Below, piece after piece: positions 31,958-34,637 of a stretch of 34,637 nt of DNA. A model generated the notes under the pieces. That model saw only the letters and a list, made by a program, of their open reading frames with translations. It searched no databases and was not told the DNA's origin. This DNA is from Nitrospirota bacterium (lineage in GTDB: Bacteria > Nitrospirota > UBA9217): NCBI GenBank assembly GCA_029858565.1, contig JAOUEV010000036.1, positions 1-34,637 on the forward strand, in the 5' to 3' direction. The position numbers and the translations under genes are program-made. How positions within the stretch are numbered: position 1 is the first letter of the stretch; every line of letters starts with the position of its first letter.

Positions 31958-33284
31958 TGATGAAAAGGACATCTGCCGCGCCCTGAACATCATACTCTCC
32001 AAGGAAGGCTACTCGGTGACCGAGGCCCACAATGGAGAGCAGGCCGTGGAGATCATTACCCGGCGGTCTTTCGATATCATCATGACCGACATCAAGATGG
32101 AAAAGATGGACGGATTCGGCGTTCTGCGGGAGGCGCAGCGGATCAGCCCGGAAACATCGGTTATCATGATGACCGCATTCGCGTCCGTGGGATCGGCGGT
32201 CGAGGCCATGCGCGCCGGCGCCGTGGATTATATCACCAAGCCTTTCATCAACGACGATATCAGGCTCACGCTCAAACGCATTGTCGAAAGCCGCAATCTC
32301 CAGCGGGAGAACCAGATCCTGCGCCAGGAGCTCAGCCAACGCCGCGCTACGTTCAAGAACATCATCGGTTCATCGGACGCCATGCAGAAGATATTCTCGG
32401 TGATGGAAAAGGTCATCCCGAGCAAGACCAACATCCTGATCACCGGAGAGAGCGGGACCGGCAAGAGCCTGGTGGCCCAGGCCATCCATGAGAACGGTCC
32501 GCGAAAGGACAAACCCTTCATTTCGATCAATTGCGGCGCGATCCCGGAGACGCTTCTGGAAAGCGAGCTCTTCGGCCATAAGAAAGGCTCCTTTACCTCT
32601 GCGGTCGAGGACAAGAAGGGCCTCATCACCATGGCGAACGAAGGCACCCTGTTTCTCGATGAGATCGGGGACCTTCCCGCTGCCCTGCAGGTAAAGCTGC
32701 TCCACGTTATCCAGACCAAGGAGTTGAAGCCCGTTGGAGACACGCGGGTGATCACCGTGGACGTGCGCATCATAGCGGCGACCAACGCCGACCTCGCCCA
32801 GCGCGTGCAGGACCACCGTTTCCGCGAGGATCTCTACTATCGCCTGAACGTCATCGAGATCCGCATGCCGTCGCTCCGGGAGCGGCGGGACGACCTGCCC
32901 GTGCTGATCAAGCATTTTATCGGGGAATTTTCCCGTGACGCCGGCAAGAGCATCAAGGACATCGACTACGAGGCCATGCAGGCAATGATGGCCTACGACT
33001 GGCCGGGCAACATCAGGGAACTCGGAAACACCCTGGAGCGGGCGATCGTCCTTACCGAGGGCGACCTCATCACGCTCCACGACCTGCCGGACAAGTTCCG
33101 GACACTCGATGTGGAGGGAATGGCCACATCGTCTTTGCGCCAGGCGCTGGATGATTTTGAAAGGGAGTATATCAAGCGGAGCATGGCGGAGAACAAGGGC
33201 AACAAGGAAGCTGCTGCGGAACGGCTGGGGATCGACCTTGCAACCCTCTATCGGAAGCTGAAGAAATTGCGCATCGAGAACTAG
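31929..33284 (+). CDS. NtrC-type sigma54-dependent response regulator with GSFTSA loop
   Basis: A 451-residue protein of three parts. The receiver (1-120) has the phosphoacceptor Asp54 (IIMTDIKMEKMDG). The AAA+ domain (about 140-375) has Walker A GESGTGKS, Walker B GTLFLDEIGD and the arginine finger region FREDLYYRLNVIEIRMPSLR. The C-terminal Fis-type helix-turn-helix ends NKEAAAERLGIDLATLYRKL. The sigma54-contact loop normally reads GAFTGA; here it is GSFTSA (HKKGSFTSAVED), keeping Phe-Thr but changing the second Gly to Ser. It probably still works, but contact may be altered. AAGGAG lies 7 bases before the ATG, inside the kinase gene. No sigma54 promoter target is recognised with confidence in the window. 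Confidence 0.94.
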   Translation: MEITNILVVDDEKDICRALNIILSKEGYSVTEAHNGEQAVEIITRRSFDIIMTDIKMEKMDGFGVLREAQRISPETSVIMMTAFASVGSAVEAMRAGAVDYITKPFINDDIRLTLKRIVESRNLQRENQILRQELSQRRATFKNIIGSSDAMQKIFSVMEKVIPSKTNILITGESGTGKSLVAQAIHENGPRKDKPFISINCGAIPETLLESELFGHKKGSFTSAVEDKKGLITMANEGTLFLDEIGDLPAALQVKLLHVIQTKELKPVGDTRVITVDVRIIAATNADLAQRVQDHRFREDLYYRLNVIEIRMPSLRERRDDLPVLIKHFIGEFSRDAGKSIKDIDYEAMQAMMAYDWPGNIRELGNTLERAIVLTEGDLITLHDLPDKFRTLDVEGMATSSLRQALDDFEREYIKRSMAENKGNKEAAAERLGIDLATLYRKLKKLRIEN

Positions 33285-33333
33285 TCGATAACTGCAGACG
33301 GGGCGAAGGGCTGTCGAGAGACGGCCGCGGACA

Positions 33334-33660
33334 CTACTTGCCAGGTTCGTCGACCTCCTCAAAATCATCAATGATCTCTATCTCTTCCGCATCTTCCACG
33401 ATTTCCGCCTCAACGGTGCCTTCCGCAGCATCCATCTCGTCTGCGCCGTCGATCGTCACAGTCAGTTTGTCCGCTACCGCTGTAGAGCGTTTTTCCGCAA
33501 GCTTTATGGAGCTTACGCTGGACGCGGGAAGCGAGAGCCACTGCAGCAAGGTCTTGACATTGACCTCGCTTTCCGTCACCTCGATCAGCGTTCCGCGATA
33601 GGACATCCCGTTCGCGATGATCTCCACTTCCTTGCCGATCATCTGCATAAGATCAGGCAT
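33334..33660 (-). CDS. Small protein with Sm-like barrel and acidic tail
   Basis: A 108-residue protein. The first about 50 residues (MIGKEVEIIANGMSYRGTLIEV) look like a small beta barrel of five strands, similar in pattern to Sm/LSm-like or PRC-like domains, but I cannot assign a family. The last about 45 residues are strongly acidic and poor in structure (EAEIVEDAEEIEIIDDFEEV). GAGGAGG lies 6 bases before the ATG at 33660. It lies between the convergent NtrC-type gene and a MATE gene on its own strand. It is probably cytosolic. Function unknown. Confidence 0.65.
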   Translation of the reverse strand: MPDLMQMIGKEVEIIANGMSYRGTLIEVTESEVNVKTLLQWLSLPASSVSSIKLAEKRSTAVADKLTVTIDGADEMDAAEGTVEAEIVEDAEEIEIIDDFEEVDEPGK

Positions 33661-33698
33661 TGTTCCCTCCTCGTTTCCCACACATTGTTCTTTTCATC

Positions 33699-34637
33699 CT
33701 AGATTTCGATCCGCCCCCACCGTTCTCTTCTGTAGCGCCACGCAAGAATGGACAACCGCACAAGCCAGTCGAGGATCATGACCGACCAGACATAGCGGAT
33801 GGGCGCATGCATGATCGTGGCAAGGAACGCGGTCACCGGTATCCTGACAAGCCACATGCCCGCGATAGTCGCGAACATGATGAAGCCCGTATCACCAGCT
33901 CCGCGGAGAGACCCTGTCAGCACCATGGTAATGGCCAGCGGAACCTGCGCGAAGGCAACGATCTTCATGTACAGTATACCATAGCCGATCACTTCGGGAT
34001 CGCTCGTAAATACCCTGAGAAGCAGGTACGGGAAAAAGAAGAAGACCAGTGCCATGCCTGCCATAAGGATGACCGCGAGCCGGTTCGCTTCCGCAGCGGA
34101 TACCCGCGCTTCATCCGACCTGCCCGCTCCGAGGTTCTGTCCCACCATGGTTGCGGCCGCTACCGCAATGCCGTACCCCGGCATGAAGGAGAACGCCTCG
34201 ATCGCGAGACCCACCTGGTGCGCCGCGTACACGGAAGTCCCGTAGAGCAGGATCACTTTGGCGAACAGCATGGACCCGGCATTCTGCAGGAACCGGTCGA
34301 ACATGATCGGCCAGCCCAGCTTGATCATCAAACCGGTCAACGGCATATCGAACCTGCCGGACAGAACAATATATTTCCGGCTGATCGACCGGAGGAACAG
34401 AAAGACAGCTCCAAAACACTCTGATACGGCGATCGCGATCGCCGCGCCTTTGACGCCCAGGTGCGGGAGACCGAACTTTCCGTAGATCAGCGGATAGGCA
34501 ATCATCACGTGCAGGATGTTCACGATCAGCACTGCATATAGCGGTGTCTTCGTGTCTCCGGTCCCGTGCATGATCCCCGACAGCACATTGATCGATATAG
34601 TAAAGATGATGAAGGTGAACAGTATCCGCGTATAGTC
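33699..34637 (-). CDS. MATE-family efflux transporter, N-terminus beyond window
   Basis: The 3' 312 codons of a multidrug and toxin extrusion-type transporter; the frame stays open to the window edge and the start lies beyond 34637. Eight or so membrane helices are visible. Family segments are GIMHGTGDTKTPLYAVLIVN (end of the first half), VGLAIEAFSFMPGYGIAVAAATMVGQNLGAGR and LRGAGDTGFIMFATIAGMW, where GxGDT repeats once in each half. MATE proteins export cationic drugs, polyols or toxic metabolites using H+ or Na+; the substrate cannot be named. It lies downstream of no visible partner, and its stop is 38 bp before the acidic-tail gene's start. Confidence 0.92.
   Translation of the reverse strand, partial: DYTRILFTFIIFTISINVLSGIMHGTGDTKTPLYAVLIVNILHVMIAYPLIYGKFGLPHLGVKGAAIAIAVSECFGAVFLFLRSISRKYIVLSGRFDMPLTGLMIKLGWPIMFDRFLQNAGSMLFAKVILLYGTSVYAAHQVGLAIEAFSFMPGYGIAVAAATMVGQNLGAGRSDEARVSAAEANRLAVILMAGMALVFFFFPYLLLRVFTSDPEVIGYGILYMKIVAFAQVPLAITMVLTGSLRGAGDTGFIMFATIAGMWLVRIPVTAFLATIMHAPIRYVWSVMILDWLVRLSILAWRYRRERWGRIEI

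Noticed and set aside
33306-33328. Hairpin GGCTGTC-GAGA-GACGGCC between convergent genes as terminator
   Set aside because: Plausible stem but no T-run on either strand.

Overview
The window is an ordinary chromosomal stretch of a moderately GC-rich Gram-negative bacterium. Gene content and order (aroQ-pepP-efp-accB-accC; lepA-lepB-yicC-gmk-rpoZ-coaBC; a CxxCH-bearing sensor kinase; a DUF1858 protein; a short haem-copper-oxidase-like protein) suggest an anaerobic or facultative member of a group such as Nitrospirota or Desulfobacterota/Geobacter relatives. The sequence alone does not settle the phylum. I see no rRNA, tRNA, insertion sequence, prophage or CRISPR array.

Layout. 194-1934 (minus): tldE/pmbA and queD. 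2020-3744: a Crp/Fnr-type regulator, a four-helix haem-copper-oxidase-like membrane protein, a DUF1858 protein and a 45-residue double-CxxC protein; the last three are arranged around a divergent promoter region with two identical TATGA-N6-TCATA dyads. 3848-4537: queC, interrupted by a heptanucleotide tandem repeat. 4556-7124 (minus): an NRAMP-family transporter with altered metal-site residues and a soluble PRC-barrel/MgtE_N/CBS protein. 7465-8067: a PhoU-like helical protein. 8158-16218 (minus): one long co-directional block aroQ, pepP, efp, accB, accC, thiE, livK-like, livH and a stand-alone AICAR formyltransferase. 16294-18086: roadblock and TPR proteins. 18152-25452 (minus): ROK kinase, lepA, lepB, a small membrane protein, yicC, gmk, rpoZ, coaBC. 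25579-28875 (minus): tldD, a mogA-like gene, a YIP1-type protein and a DUF2752 protein. 29196-33284 (plus): a CheY-like receiver, a haem-motif sensor kinase and an NtrC-type regulator. 33334-34637 (minus): a small acidic protein and a MATE transporter cut by the window end.

The most interesting points are: (1) a compact, probably Crp/Fnr-controlled divergent regulon at 3181-3392, with both dyads at class II activator spacing from extended -10 elements, plausibly a nitric-oxide/redox response; (2) a split magnesium-type NRAMP plus soluble MgtE sensor pair; (3) a periplasmic CxxCH motif inside a Cache-type sensor domain of a histidine kinase whose downstream sigma54-type regulator has GSFTSA in place of GAFTGA; (4) thiE without a standard start codon ahead of its conserved N-terminus; (5) three genes (queD, queC, sensor kinase) with no Shine-Dalgarno and -10-like boxes exactly 7 nt before ATG, suggesting leaderless transcripts. 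All functions are assigned by reading motifs; no database search was run.
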